Shown here in pieces: positions 26,740-37,954 of a DNA stretch of 49,642 nucleotides. The position numbers and the translations under genes were made by a program. The notes under the pieces are model-generated. The model searched no databases. It was not told the DNA's origin and saw nothing but the letters and a program-made list of their open reading frames with translations. The DNA is from Spirochaetota bacterium. GTDB taxonomy: Bacteria > Spirochaetota > Spirochaetia > Treponematales > UBA12059. Every line of letters begins with the position of its first letter. The stretch's first letter is position 1. The stretch covers positions 1-49,642 of the forward strand of contig JAHIWG010000002.1 of assembly GCA_018816345.1 (NCBI GenBank). The letters are read 5' to 3'.

Positions 26740-28155
26740 GTGACTCGCTTCCTACGAAGCCCCGACTCGGCGGGCGAAGGCTCCGGACTATCCTACTCCG
26801 CCGACGTCCGCAAGAACGACGGCAATATAGAGCTCAGCATCTCCGCCGACGCGATGAGCGCGACCGCCACCCTCTACCCTCCCATTGGCGACGGCGCCCC
26901 GTTGACCCCGGAATACGCGTCCGAGCTGCTAGCGAGGCTCGGCGTCTCGTACGGGCTCCTCTGGGACGAGCTTACGGAGCGAATACTAGACGTCAATACC
27001 GACCGCCATATATTGCGCGATATCGTAGTCGCCCGCGGCGCGCCGCCCGTCTCGGAGCATCCCGAGCATATCGTCGTCGAGGACCGCTTCATGCCCGGTT
27101 TCAGGCCCGTGTCCGACGACGAGCATTCAGTCGACTGGAAGGCTATCAGCCCGGTCCTCGTCGTAAAGAAGGGCGAGCGGATAGGGAGCGTCATCGCCCG
27201 CAGGGACGGCGTGAACGGCAGCGACGTATCCGGCCGGGCCATCCCCTACGCGAAGGATACCGTCCCGAGCTTCACGCTAGGAAAGAACGTCGAGCGCTCG
27301 GGCGACGATATCGTCTCCGTCGGCGAAGGGCGGGTGATAATAGAGTCGCAGCGCATCAGCGTCGAGGAAGTGCTCGTTATCAAGGGCGACGTCGACTATC
27401 GCGTCGGCCACATCCTCTTCCCCGGCGACGTCGTCATCGAGGGCGGCGTCGCCGCCGGCTTCAAGGTATACGCGGGCGGGTCCATATCCATAAAAGAGAC
27501 CATGGACGCCTTCGACGTGAGCGCGAAGCGCGACCTCTTATGCGCGCAGGGCATCATAGGCAAGGATCAGGGCCAGGTCAGGGTCGGAGGCGCCCTCAAG
27601 GCGAAATTCATAGAGAACGCCCGCGTCGCCGTCCGCGGCGACGTCGAGGTACCGGGCTCTATAGTCGGCTCGAAGCTGTTCACCCTGGGCCGTCTCTCGA
27701 TGGGCGACAAGGGAAGGATCGTCGGGGGCGAGATCTTCGCCACCCACGGCGTGACCTGCGGCTTCCTGGGCGGAGGCACAAAGCCCGTCACGGTCGTCAA
27801 CGTCGGCGTCGACTTCACCGTCCAGCAGAAGCTTGACCAGGCCGGCGTCGCGCTCCGAGAGCTTTCCGTGCGCCTGGCCCGATTCCATAACCTGCTGAAG
27901 GCTCGGCCCGACGACCCGTCGGTTAGGAAGGCCTGCGCCGATACCGACGCGAAGGTAAAGGCCCTCGCGGCGAATATCGCCGAGCTGTCGAAGCGCGTGG
28001 ACATCGACGAGGGCGCCGCCGTGGAGGTGAGGAACACCGTCTACCCGGGCGTCGTCATCACTATCTGCCATATTCGCGTCAGCATAGACGAACCGCTTAA
28101 GAAGACAAGGTTCAGGCTTGACAGGGTCGCCAACAAGATAGTCGTCGAGCACTAG
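26740..28155 (+). CDS. FapA-family (DUF342) protein
   Basis: 471 residues from GTG 26740, which follows a strong AGGAGGGAGG at 26721-26730; the upstream open frame overlaps argR and is rejected. Domain order: N-terminal region (about 1-110), then the FapA beta-helix-like core with VVKKGERIGSVIARRDGVNG, GRAIPYA, VLVIKGDVDYRVGHILFPGDVVIEGGV and repeated GG-hexad strands, then a coiled coil (about 370-430) and a short beta tail. FapA proteins occur widely in spirochaetes and Clostridia. In Vibrio, FapA links polar flagellar function to glucose uptake; whether it is flagellar here is unknown. A 17-bp tandem repeat follows the stop. Confidence 0.88.
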   Translation: MTRFLRSPDSAGEGSGLSYSADVRKNDGNIELSISADAMSATATLYPPIGDGAPLTPEYASELLARLGVSYGLLWDELTERILDVNTDRHILRDIVVARGAPPVSEHPEHIVVEDRFMPGFRPVSDDEHSVDWKAISPVLVVKKGERIGSVIARRDGVNGSDVSGRAIPYAKDTVPSFTLGKNVERSGDDIVSVGEGRVIIESQRISVEEVLVIKGDVDYRVGHILFPGDVVIEGGVAAGFKVYAGGSISIKETMDAFDVSAKRDLLCAQGIIGKDQGQVRVGGALKAKFIENARVAVRGDVEVPGSIVGSKLFTLGRLSMGDKGRIVGGEIFATHGVTCGFLGGGTKPVTVVNVGVDFTVQQKLDQAGVALRELSVRLARFHNLLKARPDDPSVRKACADTDAKVKALAANIAELSKRVDIDEGAAVEVRNTVYPGVVITICHIRVSIDEPLKKTRFRLDRVANKIVVEH

Positions 28156-28170
28156 CGCTGGCCCGGCGGC

Positions 28171-28221
28171 GTTCGACCGGCGGCGGCGTTGAACCGGCGG
28201 CCGCGTTGAACCGGCGGCGGC
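28171..28221. repeat. 17-bp tandem repeat, three copies, downstream of the fapA-like gene
   Basis: Units 28171-28187, 28188-28204 and 28205-28221 follow gttgaaccggcggcggc with one or two changes per copy. The array sits 16 bases after a stop codon. The 28156-28335 intergenic stretch otherwise holds a TTGACA at 28241-28246 without a convincing -10. Confidence 0.85.
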
Positions 28222-28335
28222 GCTTGCCCCTAACTTTCCCTTGACAAAAAGACTATTCGCCTCGACCATGGCTGAACGCGATCGAGCGTTCGCTCTATTT
28301 ATTAATAGTAACAAAAGAACCAAGGCGGTGGAACA

Positions 28336-29952
28336 ATGACGATTTTCAAGAACGGGTTCATTGTAGACGGCACGGGGGCGCGCGGCTATGTCGGCGACAT
28401 CCTCGTCGACGGCGACCGTATCCTCGAGGCCTCTCAGCGCCCTATCTCGGCCCCCGGAGCGGCGGTAGTCGAATGCGCGGGCAAGACGGTGGCGCCGGGC
28501 TTCATAGACCTCCACTCGCATAACGACTGGTTCCTGCCCGACCCCGCCAAGGAGGAGACGTACATCGAGCCCTTCCTGCGCCAGGGCATTACGACGTTCG
28601 TCGGCGGAAACTGCGGCTTCGGGATAGCGGGCCTTAAGAAAGGGAGCGAGTACCGCGGGCTCATCGAGGGAGGTCTCTTCAAGGCCGGCGTCGAAGGCCT
28701 CGCCTGGGATAGCTTCGCCGACTACTTCGGGCTCCTGGAGCGCCGAGGCCTCGGCGTCAACCTCGCGTGCCTCGCGGGCTCCGGCACGCTACGCGCGTCC
28801 ATCAAGGGCCATTCGGCCGAGCCGTTCACGCGGGACCAGGCCGCGGAGTACGACGGCCTCGTCCGGTCGGCGCTCGACGACGGAGCGGCGGGGCTATCGT
28901 TCGGCATGGGCTACGCTCCCGATATATTCCTGGCTTACGACGACCTGAAGCGGGGGGCCTCCCTCGCGGCGGAGCGCGGCGGGCTCGTCACCATCCACGC
29001 GCGTGCCTTCTCGAGGGTCTCGGGAGCCTACCCGTTGAAGCCGTTCGGCGAGGCGCATAACCTGATCGCCCTCAAGGAGTGCCTGGCGCTGGCGAGGGAC
29101 ACCGGGGCCAGGCTCCAGGTATCGCACCTCATCTTCGTAGGGAAGCGTAGCTGGCCAACCCTCGAGCCGGCGTTGGCCCTCGTAGACGAGGCGCGGGCCG
29201 ACGGCGTCGACGTCGCCTTCGACACCTACGCGCATCACTCCGGGGCGACGGTCATCACCGGCATCTTGCCCGACTGGTTCATGGCTTCGCTTCCGGAGGG
29301 CTACGACGACCCCAGGATACTCCGAAAAGTCAGGCTACTGATGGCCGCCTCCTTCGCGCTCCTCGGCTTCGGCTTCGGCGACATGCGCCTCGCCGCGGGC
29401 AACCATCCGGAGATAAGCCCGTACGACGGGCTCTACCTCAGCCAGATAGCCAAGGCACGCGGCCTCGGAGGCTTCGAGAACTATATCGATATCGCCCGAA
29501 AGAGCGGCGGCAGCGCCAGGCTGCTCATAGACAAGTACTCGAGCCCGGAGCTCGTCGCGGCCCTTATGCGGCATCCCGCGTCCCATTTCATGACCGATTC
29601 CTGGATAGAGCCGGCCGGCCTCCAGAACCCGGCCGCCCTCGGCTGCTTCCCGCGGTTCCTGGAGCGGGCGCGGGAGGGCGTCATCCCGCTCGAGGAGGCA
29701 GTACGCAAGATGAGCGGGGCCAACGCGGACCGGGCGCGTCTCGAGGGCCGTGGCTACGTCAAGGCCGGATACTACGCGGACCTGGTCGTATTCGACGCCG
29801 CGGCCGTGGCGGACCGCTCCGGCGAGGGCAAGCCGCCCCTGGGCATCGAGTCGGTGTGGGTTAACGGGACGGAGGCGATACGCGGAAGCCGGCGAGTACC
29901 CGGAGCGCGCGCAGGAAAAGTGTTGCGTGCCGCGGCCTCCATGAGGTCTTGA
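28336..29952 (+). CDS. N-acyl-D-amino-acid deacylase-type amidohydrolase
   Basis: 538 residues, the normal length for D-aminoacylases. Amidohydrolase TIM-barrel with the metal-binding His60-x-His62 in APGFIDLHSHND, the deacylase-specific GNCGF with Cys93, GAAGLSFGMGYAPD, VTIHARAF, LQVSHLIF, and the late MTDSW Asp. The small beta-sandwich around the barrel is formed by the two ends (start FKNGFIVDGTG, end SVWVNGTEAI). These enzymes remove acyl groups from N-acyl-D-amino acids, consistent with recycling of peptidoglycan-derived or environmental D-amino acids in the cytoplasm; dihydroorotase-like activities are an alternative. Single gene, AT-rich leader upstream, convergent with a lipase gene. 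Confidence 0.9.
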   Translation: MTIFKNGFIVDGTGARGYVGDILVDGDRILEASQRPISAPGAAVVECAGKTVAPGFIDLHSHNDWFLPDPAKEETYIEPFLRQGITTFVGGNCGFGIAGLKKGSEYRGLIEGGLFKAGVEGLAWDSFADYFGLLERRGLGVNLACLAGSGTLRASIKGHSAEPFTRDQAAEYDGLVRSALDDGAAGLSFGMGYAPDIFLAYDDLKRGASLAAERGGLVTIHARAFSRVSGAYPLKPFGEAHNLIALKECLALARDTGARLQVSHLIFVGKRSWPTLEPALALVDEARADGVDVAFDTYAHHSGATVITGILPDWFMASLPEGYDDPRILRKVRLLMAASFALLGFGFGDMRLAAGNHPEISPYDGLYLSQIAKARGLGGFENYIDIARKSGGSARLLIDKYSSPELVAALMRHPASHFMTDSWIEPAGLQNPAALGCFPRFLERAREGVIPLEEAVRKMSGANADRARLEGRGYVKAGYYADLVVFDAAAVADRSGEGKPPLGIESVWVNGTEAIRGSRRVPGARAGKVLRAAASMRS

Positions 29953-29970
29953 ACAGAGGCTTTAATAAGA

Positions 29971-30005
29971 GCTTCCGCGGGGGTTTCCGCGCCGCTCGCG
30001 GAAGC
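29971..30005. terminator. Hairpin between convergent genes
   Basis: A 9-bp perfect stem GCTTCCGCG/CGCGGAAGC (29971-29979, 29997-30005). A second TTCCGCG inside the loop offers alternative pairing. There is no T run, so it may act as a roadblock or mRNA stabiliser more than as a classic terminator. Confidence 0.4.
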
Positions 30006-30043
30006 AGCCGCGGCGCCCGGCCGGCAGTGGTTGCCCAGCGCCG

Positions 30044-30982
30044 CTAGAACGACCTCTCCTTGAGCTCGGCGACTATCCCCGCGAAGAATTCCGGGGCGCA
30101 GAATTCGCCGCCGGCTATAGGTCTCTGGCGGAACGTCATGTCCAGGTGACCGACGCCTCCCGGCTCGCCCTCGCCGACGACGCCCCTGAAATCGCCCCAC
30201 TCGGCCGAGCCCAGGGACACGGCCGAGTCGTTGGGGCCTTCCTCCTCCGCGAGAGCCTCCGCCAAGGCTAGCCATAGCGGATTAGGATGGCCGGGCGCGA
30301 CGACGCCCGCGTAGCTCTGGTACAATACTCCCGGCGCGTCCGGGACGGCGGCGTTAAAGGCCTCCATCGCCTCGATGGACAGCTGGCTCCCGGCCTCGAG
30401 CGCCCGCGCCCGCTCATCCCCGGCCAAGGTACCGAACGCGTCCGCCAGGCTACCTGCTAGCTCCTTAGGCCACCGCGCCTCGCTTAGCAGGAACCCCGCC
30501 CAGAAGCTGCCCCGATGCGGCGTCGCCAATGTCGTCAGGCTGGCGACGCTATCGGCCAGCCCTAATACTGAAATCGCGTACCTCGCGTCGAGGCCTCCCT
30601 TGGAATGCGCGATGATGTTGACCTTATCCGCGCCGAAATCGAGGCAGGCCTCACGAACCGCCGAGACGAGCTGGGCGGCGTTGGCTTCTATCGTCCCCCA
30701 GGCGTCGACGTCGGCCACCGCGACCCTGCACCCGCCCGCCTCCAAGCGCTCCTGAATCCCCGGGAAATAGGGAGCGAGGCCGTTGTCTGACCGTAGGGCT
30801 ATCCCGTGGACGAGGACGACGGGATAGCGCGTGGCGCAGGGCCCCGGCGAATCGTAGGCGTCGCGGGCGGCCGGGCGCTGGCCGGCGCACGAGGAGAGGA
30901 TGAACGAGGAGAACGCGAGGCCTACATAGAGCCAAACGGGCGCGACCGCGCCTCGCGGATAGCGACTGGAACGACTACGCAT
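30044..30982 (-). CDS. Lipase/esterase lipoprotein, alpha/beta hydrolase fold
   Basis: 312 residues. A lipoprotein signal ends ILSSC (Cys32). The oxyanion motif VVLVHGI (56-61) and the nucleophile elbow AHSKGG (Ser127) match bacterial triacylglycerol lipases of the LipA/Pseudomonas type; the acid is likely the Asp in GPNDSAVS and the base the His in GVGHLDM, both in the expected order. Gly-Asp-Asn loops probably form the lid. It should act on lipid esters at the cell surface or periplasmic face. The ATG has no good Shine-Dalgarno sequence; a weak -10-like hexamer lies nine bases upstream. It is divergent from the next lipoprotein. Confidence 0.87.
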   Translation of the reverse strand: MRSRSSRYPRGAVAPVWLYVGLAFSSFILSSCAGQRPAARDAYDSPGPCATRYPVVLVHGIALRSDNGLAPYFPGIQERLEAGGCRVAVADVDAWGTIEANAAQLVSAVREACLDFGADKVNIIAHSKGGLDARYAISVLGLADSVASLTTLATPHRGSFWAGFLLSEARWPKELAGSLADAFGTLAGDERARALEAGSQLSIEAMEAFNAAVPDAPGVLYQSYAGVVAPGHPNPLWLALAEALAEEEGPNDSAVSLGSAEWGDFRGVVGEGEPGGVGHLDMTFRQRPIAGGEFCAPEFFAGIVAELKERSF

Positions 30983-31117
30983 ACTGGTACTACTTTAGCG
31001 CGCTTGTCGCCATAAGCCATACACTAAGGGGCTAGACGGTACTGATTTTTCCCCGGCCTTTTAAACTTGATTTAAGGAACGTCCATCAGTATCTGCTCTG
31101 CAACATAGGAGGTTCCT

Positions 31118-32113
31118 TTGAAGAGTATCAGGTTTGTCCTTGCCGCCGCCGTCCTCGCCGCCCTCACCGCCTCGCTTTCGGGCTGCGCCGCGCCTACTCC
31201 GGAGAGCGTAGGCGGCCTCAGCGTCGCCAGCGTCGAGAAGAAGCAGGTCATGAGCACCGCGACGACGCCGCCCATTAGCTACGACGTCACGATTGAATGG
31301 GATACGGAGCTGATTAAAGCCAACGATAAGGCCAGCGCCGCTTTCACGGGATTGAAGGTCTACATGATGGAAGGATCGACGGCTACCCAGACGGCGACGC
31401 TCGGCGTCGCCGCAACGAGCCACACCTTCACCGGCATCCTTCCGGGCGGATCGGTAGGCCTGTACGTCGAGGCGCAGTACGCCGCGGGCGCCTTCGAGGA
31501 CCTCTCGACGAGCGACACAACCGAAAGCGTCAGGTTCATAGGCGGCCCCTGGATCACCGGCACGACCTATACCGCCCCGAGCTACGACGCCAACTTCAGC
31601 ATAGGCGCGTTCAATAACGCCGACGGCTTCCCTACGAGCAGTTTCACGCTGAGCGACTTCTATTATTATTATCCCACCAATAGCAGCTATTTATTCAGCG
31701 CCGCGGGCGAGGTCAGGTGGCTGCTCGTAAGCGCCAACGAGGTCACGGCCACGAACGATACGGATAGCCAGAGGAACAACATCCAGTGGCTCAGCGACAA
31801 GGTATACCTGCTCGACAAGAACTCCTCGGGGCTATCCTCTTACGAGAACCTCGCGGACGTGAAGGTCGAGATCGTGGACATCTACGGGCTCGTCTACGCC
31901 ACGATCAGCGGTACCGCCACCCAGGCGACGATGAACCTCTCGACCCCGTCCTTCTCGAACCTGATCAACAACCTCGACTCGGGCTACTACGCCGACAGGA
32001 CCGGGTACTTCTACGTGAAGGCGACCTGCGAGTCGATGCCCTCGACCTACTCCGCCGCCAACTCGAGCAAGCTCGGGTACTGGGGCCTGGCCATGCCGGG
32101 CGCCAGGCGCTAG
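31118..32113 (+). CDS. Lipoprotein of unknown function
   Basis: 331 residues starting with TTG at 31118: AGGAGG (31107-31112) lies five bases before it and no ATG fits better. The lipoprotein signal ends SLSGC (Cys23). The mature chain is rich in Ser, Thr, Tyr and Gly. One part (about 55-120) reads like a fibronectin type III domain: VTIEWDTELI, FTGLKVYMMEG, HTFTGILPGGSVGLYVEAQY. The rest is beta-rich with a Tyr cluster (SDFYYYYPTN). No enzyme motif was seen. A surface or periplasmic role is likely but unproven. A clear terminator follows. Confidence 0.8.
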   Translation: MKSIRFVLAAAVLAALTASLSGCAAPTPESVGGLSVASVEKKQVMSTATTPPISYDVTIEWDTELIKANDKASAAFTGLKVYMMEGSTATQTATLGVAATSHTFTGILPGGSVGLYVEAQYAAGAFEDLSTSDTTESVRFIGGPWITGTTYTAPSYDANFSIGAFNNADGFPTSSFTLSDFYYYYPTNSSYLFSAAGEVRWLLVSANEVTATNDTDSQRNNIQWLSDKVYLLDKNSSGLSSYENLADVKVEIVDIYGLVYATISGTATQATMNLSTPSFSNLINNLDSGYYADRTGYFYVKATCESMPSTYSAANSSKLGYWGLAMPGARR

Positions 32114-32150
32114 GAGCGACGCAGAGCCAGTAGCCTAGGATTATTACGAT

Positions 32151-32181
32151 GCCGTCCGGAGCCTAGCGCCCGGACGGCTTT
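32151..32181 (+). terminator. Intrinsic terminator after the 331-residue lipoprotein
   Basis: Perfect 9-bp stem GCCGTCCGG/CCGGACGGC (32151-32159, 32170-32178), a 10-base loop and a short TTT tail. It lies between convergent genes and may act on both. Confidence 0.65.
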
Positions 32182-32235
32182 CCTTGGCCCGCCGGCCCCG
32201 CGCGCCCGCGCGGCGCCCCGCTAGCGCCCGGGCCC

Positions 32236-32961
32236 CTACGCCGGAGCCAGCATCGATAGACGCCCCTCGTCCAGATAGGTCCAGGCTCCGGGAGCCAGCC
32301 CTAGGTCCTCGAGCCTGAGCCTTCCTATGGCGACCCGCGAGAGGGCGGCGCAGTGGTTGCCGGCCGCGGCGAGCATGCGCTTGACCTGGTGGTACTTGCC
32401 CTGCTCCAGCACGATCTCGAGCATGAACTCGTCCAGGGCCTCGCACGAGACGGCCCGGAGCGGCTCCGGCTCGTCGACGAGCATGACGCCCGATAGTAAC
32501 GACTCGATCAGCGACGGCGTCACCGGCCGTGCGGTCGTCGCTCGGTACAGCTTGGGCACGTGCCGCTTAGGCGACGACTGGGCGTGTATGAAGGCTCCGT
32601 CGTCCGATAAAAGGAGCAGCCCGGTCGTGTCGTGGTCGAGGCGGCCCACCGGCTGGAGGCCGCGCTCGGCGAACTGCCCGGGGAAGAGCGTGAGCACCGA
32701 GGGATGGTGGCTGGGCTTGCGTGAGCACTCTATGCCGACGGGCTTATTGAGAGCCAGGTACAGCTTCTCCCTATACTGCCAGGGCTCGCCGTTGACGCTG
32801 AACGCGAGGCCGCCCGTCTCGTACGGCAGCGAGTAATCGGTCGCGGCGGAGCCGCCTATCTCGACGTACCCGCCTTCCACGAGGGCCCGGCAGCCCTTGC
32901 GGGAACCGAAGCCCTGGGACTGGAGTATCTTGTCCAGCGGGACCGAGGCCCTGGCCGTCAT
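32236..32961 (-). CDS. RsuA/RluB-family ribosomal pseudouridine synthase
   Basis: 241 residues from ATG 32961, which overlaps the nitroreductase stop by four bases (ATGA); the open frame upstream is the antisense frame of that gene. N-terminal S4 RNA-binding domain (about 5-35, LDKILQSQGFGSRKGCRALVEGGYV) and synthase domain with catalytic Asp109 in GRLDHDTTGLLLL, plus KYHQVKRMLAAAGNHCAALSR, which is diagnostic for the RsuA/RluB/RluE/RluF group. RsuA itself makes pseudouridine 516 in 16S rRNA; the target here is not certain. Last gene of the guaB-purA-guaA-nitroreductase run. Confidence 0.93.
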   Translation of the reverse strand: MTARASVPLDKILQSQGFGSRKGCRALVEGGYVEIGGSAATDYSLPYETGGLAFSVNGEPWQYREKLYLALNKPVGIECSRKPSHHPSVLTLFPGQFAERGLQPVGRLDHDTTGLLLLSDDGAFIHAQSSPKRHVPKLYRATTARPVTPSLIESLLSGVMLVDEPEPLRAVSCEALDEFMLEIVLEQGKYHQVKRMLAAAGNHCAALSRVAIGRLRLEDLGLAPGAWTYLDEGRLSMLAPA

Positions 32962-33728
32962 CTGCGTCCCAGGTCGAAGCCTCGTTCCTTGAGCGCCTTC
33001 AGCATGTCCTGCGGGGAGGCGGCCCACTGGCCCCATTTCCTGGAGATATGCTCGGTCCACGAGTAGTCGTCGAAGGTGAAGACGTCTTCCCTGTCGCCCT
33101 CTATGGGTATCTTGGCCTTCTGCTTGGCGTAGTAGCCCTGGGCCAGGTAGCCTTCGTCCATGGGCCTCATCATGGCCCTCACGTCGTCGTCGGACAGCTC
33201 GGGGTACTCGTCCTCGAAGAGGGCGTAGTCCGTCGGGTAGCGCGGCCTGGCCGGGTATTCCTCGTCCGGATAGCCCATCACGAGCTCCACCATGGGAAGT
33301 ACGCGCGGCGGCAGGGAGAAGTCCTTGGCAATCTTGGCGACGCGCGCGCCTGAGAGGCTGCCCTCCCCCAGGAAGCACGAGCCCATCCCTAGGCTCTCGG
33401 CGGCTATCACCATGTTCTCGGCGGCGTACGAAGCGTCCTGCATGCCGAGCAGGAGCAGCGTCAGGTCGTTGGTCACGATGTCCCAGCCCCGGATGCGCAT
33501 GAAGCGCTCCAGCTTATGCGCGTCCACGCAGACTATGAACCACAGGGGAGCGCCGAACGGCGCCTTCCTCTTCGTGTACCTTAGCACGCTATACAGCTGA
33601 GAGGCGAAGGGCGCCTGCTGGCCGGCGCGGACTATCGTCTCGACGGTCTCGTCGTCGGGGACCTCGGCCTTGTACTTGCGCACGGACCTGCGGTTCATCA
33701 TGGCGTCGAGGGTCTGGTTACGTAGCAT
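32958..33728 (-). CDS. Nitroreductase-family FMN oxidoreductase
   Basis: 256 residues. N-terminal RRSVRKYKAEVPDDETVETIVRAGQQAP is the FMN-binding start of nitroreductases, and the SLGMGSCFLG and LPPRVLPMVELVMGYPDE segments are the family's later landmarks. The C-terminal ~75 residues (from about 180) form an extension rich in acidic and aromatic residues. It should use NAD(P)H to reduce a nitro, quinone or flavin substrate in the cytoplasm. It lies three bases after the guaA stop and overlaps the pseudouridine synthase gene, so it is part of the purine operon, although it has no known role in purine synthesis. Confidence 0.93.
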   Translation of the reverse strand: MLRNQTLDAMMNRRSVRKYKAEVPDDETVETIVRAGQQAPFASQLYSVLRYTKRKAPFGAPLWFIVCVDAHKLERFMRIRGWDIVTNDLTLLLLGMQDASYAAENMVIAAESLGMGSCFLGEGSLSGARVAKIAKDFSLPPRVLPMVELVMGYPDEEYPARPRYPTDYALFEDEYPELSDDDVRAMMRPMDEGYLAQGYYAKQKAKIPIEGDREDVFTFDDYSWTEHISRKWGQWAASPQDMLKALKERGFDLGRR

Positions 33729-33731
33729 GAT

Positions 33732-35269
33732 TCACTCCCACTCTATCGTAGCCGGCGGCTTCGACGACACGTCGTAGACGACCCTGCCCACGGCCGGCAC
33801 GCGATTCGTTATGATGGCCGAGATGGCGAGGAGGTCCTTCATGGGGAATTCGAAGACGTCCGCGGTCATGCCGTCGGTGGAGGCGACGGCGCGGAGCGCG
33901 ACGGTCCAGCCGTAGCGGCGTACGTCGCCGGCCACGCCCACCGAGCGTACCGGGAGCAGCACCGCGAAGGCCTGCCAGATCCTGTCGTAGAGGCCGCGGG
34001 CCCGGAGCTCGGCGAGGTAGATGTCGTCGGCGGCCCGTAGCGTGTCGCACTTCTCCTTGGTGACCTCCCCTAGCACGCGCACGCCGAGCCCGGGGCCCGG
34101 GAAGGGGTGCCTGGAGACGACGGCCTCGTCGACGCCCAGCACTCGCCCGAGGGCTCGGACCTCGTCCTTGTAGAGGCGGTCCAGCGGCTCGACGACGCGC
34201 CCCTCCGCGCGCTTCTTCTCCACGAGCGGCGAACGGACGTTATGGTGGCTCTTTATGACGTGGGCCTTCTTACCGACGCCCTTGCCCGACTCGATGAGGT
34301 CGGTGTACAGGGTTCCCTGGGCGAGGAAGTAGTCTTCGCCCAGGCCCAGGCGCTCCACCTCGCGCTGCTGAACCGTTATGAACATGTCGCCTATGATGCG
34401 CCGCTTCTCCTCGGGCTCCGAGACGCCGGACAGGGCGGCCAGGAAATCGGGCTCCGCGTCGGCGCGGTGGACGTGGGCGGCGCCGAGCGCGTTCAGGGTG
34501 CGCATCACCTCGGCGCTCTCGTCCTTGCGCATCAGGCCCGTGTCTATATAGAGGAGGTGCACCCGCTCGGGCCCCAGGGTCTTGAGGAGCAGGGCGGCGG
34601 CGACTGTCGAGTCCACTCCCCCGGAGATGAGGAGGAGGACAGGAGCGGAGCCGACGCGGGCGCGCAGGGCCTCCCGCTCCTCGTCGATATACCGCTCCAT
34701 GGTCCACGACCTGTCGCAGCCGCATATGCCCAGCGCGAAGTTGGCCAGGATGCGCGAGCCGTGCTCGCAGTGCGTCACCTCGGGATGGAACTGCACGCCG
34801 CGGAGGGGCAGGCTCTCGTGGGCTATAGCGGCCGGGATGCCGTTATCGGTCATCGCCACCGCGACGAAGCCGGGGGCCAGCGCCTCTATGGAGTCGCCGT
34901 GGCTCATCCAGCTCGTGAACTCGGGGGGCACTCCCTCGAAGAGGGGGTCGCAGGCGGTGACCTTGACCGGCCTTCGCCCGTATTCCCTGTCCGGGAGCGT
35001 GGCGACCGACCCGCCGTGGTCGCGGGTCATGCGCTGGGCGCCGTAGCATATGCCAAGCACCGGCAGCCCCAGGGTATAGACCGACTGGTCGGGGACCGGC
35101 GCGCCCTCGTCGTATACGCTCGAGGGGGACCCGGCCATCACGATTCCCTTGACGCCCGCGAGTCGCTCGGGAGTCAAGGCTGCCTCCCCGGGGGCGATGT
35201 CGGTATAGACGCCGAGCTCGCGCACTCGCCGCGCTATGAGCTGGGTATACTGGCTGCCGTAGTCTAGTA

Positions 35270-35285
<16 letters not shown>
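33732..35285 (-). CDS. guaA: GMP synthase (glutamine-hydrolysing)
   Basis: 517 residues from GTG 35285 (VDTILILDYGSQY); GAGG lies about eight bases upstream inside the end of purA, which it overlaps by 16 bases. N-terminal class I amidotransferase domain with nucleophile Cys80 in GICYGAQR and the His/Glu of GVQFHPEVTH; ATP pyrophosphatase domain with the P-loop LISGGVDSTV; C-terminal dimerisation domain ending SKPPATIEWE, typical of GuaA. Converts XMP to GMP using ATP and glutamine in the cytoplasm. It is the final step of the pathway that guaB, two genes upstream, begins. Confidence 0.98.
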
Positions 35286-36499
<1,214 letters not shown>

Positions 36500-36514
36500 G
36501 CCGTTCTCCTTGCG

Positions 36515-37954
36515 TTACTGACGCGAATAGTTGGGTGCTTCCTGCGTTATCGATACGTCGTGCGCGTGGCTCTCCCGGAGCCCTGCGCCCGTGATCTTGA
36601 CGAATTTCTTGTAGTGCCTTAGCGTCTCGATGTCCTTGCAGCCCGTGTAGCCCATGCCCTTCTTGAGGCCGGCTATAAGCTGGTGCAGGTAGTCCTTGAG
36701 CTCCCCCTTGTACGGGACGCGGCCTTCTATGCCCTCTGGAACGGGCGTCTCGTCCTTGGCTATCTGGTAGCGGTCGCCCGAGCCCGAGCGGATGGCGCCC
36801 ATCGACCCCATGCCCCGGTACTCCTTGTAGATCCTGCCGTCGTAGATTATCTCCGCCCCCGGCGCCTCGCGGAGGCCCGCGAACAGGTTGCCGACCATCA
36901 CGGTCGAGGCGCCCGCACCGATGGCCTTGGCGATGTCGCCGGAGAACTTAATGCCTCCGTCGGCTATAACGGGAACGCCCGACTTATCGGCCTCGAGGGC
37001 GCACTCGAGCACCGCGCTGAACTGCGGCACGCCTATGCCCGCGACGATGCGCGTCGTGCATATCGAACCCGGGCCTATGCCTACCTTAACGGCGTCCGCG
37101 CCGGCGTCGACGAGCCGCCTCGTGCCCGCGGCGGTCGCGACGTTGCCGCCGACGACGAGCACGCCGAAGCGCCTCTTGATAGCGGTGACCGCCTCGACGA
37201 CGCCCTTCGTGTCCCCGTGGGCCGTGTCGAGCACGACGAAATCGCACTTGGCGCGCGCGAGGAGCGGTAGCCGCGCCTCGAAGTCCTGGGGCGACACGGC
37301 GGCCCCGACGACGAGGCGCCCCGACTTGTCTGTGGCGGCGTCGGGGTACAGCTCGTGCTTCTCCATGTCCTTGACGGTGATGAGGCCTCGAAGCCTGCCG
37401 CCCCCGTCCACGACGGGCAACTTCTCGATGCGGTGCCGGTCGAATTTCTCCCTGGCGCTCCTGGGCGTGGGCTCGCCCGACTCGACGACGAGGTCCCGGG
37501 TCATGGCGTCGCGCACGAGGGCGTCGTCCTCGCGCCTGAAGCGTAGGTCGCGGGCCGTTATGATGCCTACGAGCTTGCCTCCCGGCCCCAGGACGGGGAG
37601 CCCGGTCACCCTATGCCGGTCCATGATGGAGCGGACGTCCCGTATCGTCCTGTCCTCCTCGACGGTGACGGGCGACTCGATTATCCAGTTGAGGTACCGC
37701 TTCACGTTGGCTACCTGCTCCGCCTGGGCTTCCGGCGACAGGTTGCGGTGTATCACCCCGGCGCCGCCCTGGAGCGCGAGCGCTATGGCCAGCCTGTCCT
37801 CGGTGACGGTATCCATGGCGGCGGAGAGGACGGGCGCGTTCAGGTAGACGTCCCCGGCTAGCCTGGAGCGCACGTCGGCGTCCTTGGGGAGCATCTCGGA
37901 GTAGCCTGGGAGCAGGAGCACGTCGTCGTAGGAAAGGGTCTCGGGTATATCCAT
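36515..37954 (-). CDS. guaB: IMP dehydrogenase
   Basis: 479 residues. TIM barrel with catalytic Cys299 in [11 protein letters not shown], the DTAHGDT loop and the [15 protein letters not shown] flap region. Two CBS domains are inserted at about 95-200 ([16 protein letters not shown] and [15 protein letters not shown]) and probably sense purine nucleotides. Oxidises IMP to XMP with NAD+, the rate-limiting step to GMP. First gene of the purine operon. AGGAGG precedes the ATG. The region upstream on this strand is rich in hairpins. Confidence 0.98.
   Translation of the reverse strand: MDIPETLSYDDVLLLPGYSEMLPKDADVRSRLAGDVYLNAPVLSAAMDTVTEDRLAIALALQGGAGVIHRNLSPEAQAEQVANVKRYLNWIIESPVTVEEDRTIRDVRSIMDRHRVTGLPVLGPGGKLVGIITARDLRFRREDDALVRDAMTRDLVVESGEPTPRSAREKFDRHRIEKLPVVDGGGRLRGLITVKDMEKHELYPDAATDKSGRLVVGAAVSPQDFEARLPLLARAKCDFVVLDTAHGDTKGVVEAVTAIKRRFGVLVVGGNVATAAGTRRLVDAGADAVKVGIGPGSICTTRIVAGIGVPQFSAVLECALEADKSGVPVIADGGIKFSGDIAKAIGAGASTVMVGNLFAGLREAPGAEIIYDGRIYKEYRGMGSMGAIRSGSGDRYQIAKDETPVPEGIEGRVPYKGELKDYLHQLIAGLKKGMGYTGCKDIETLRHYKKFVKITGAGLRESHAHDVSITQEAPNYSRQ

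Noticed and set aside
28241-28335. Sigma-70 promoter for the D-aminoacylase gene based on TTGACA at 28241
   Set aside because: At 16-18 bases downstream there is no acceptable -10 (gaccat at 17), so only the -35-like hexamer is noted.
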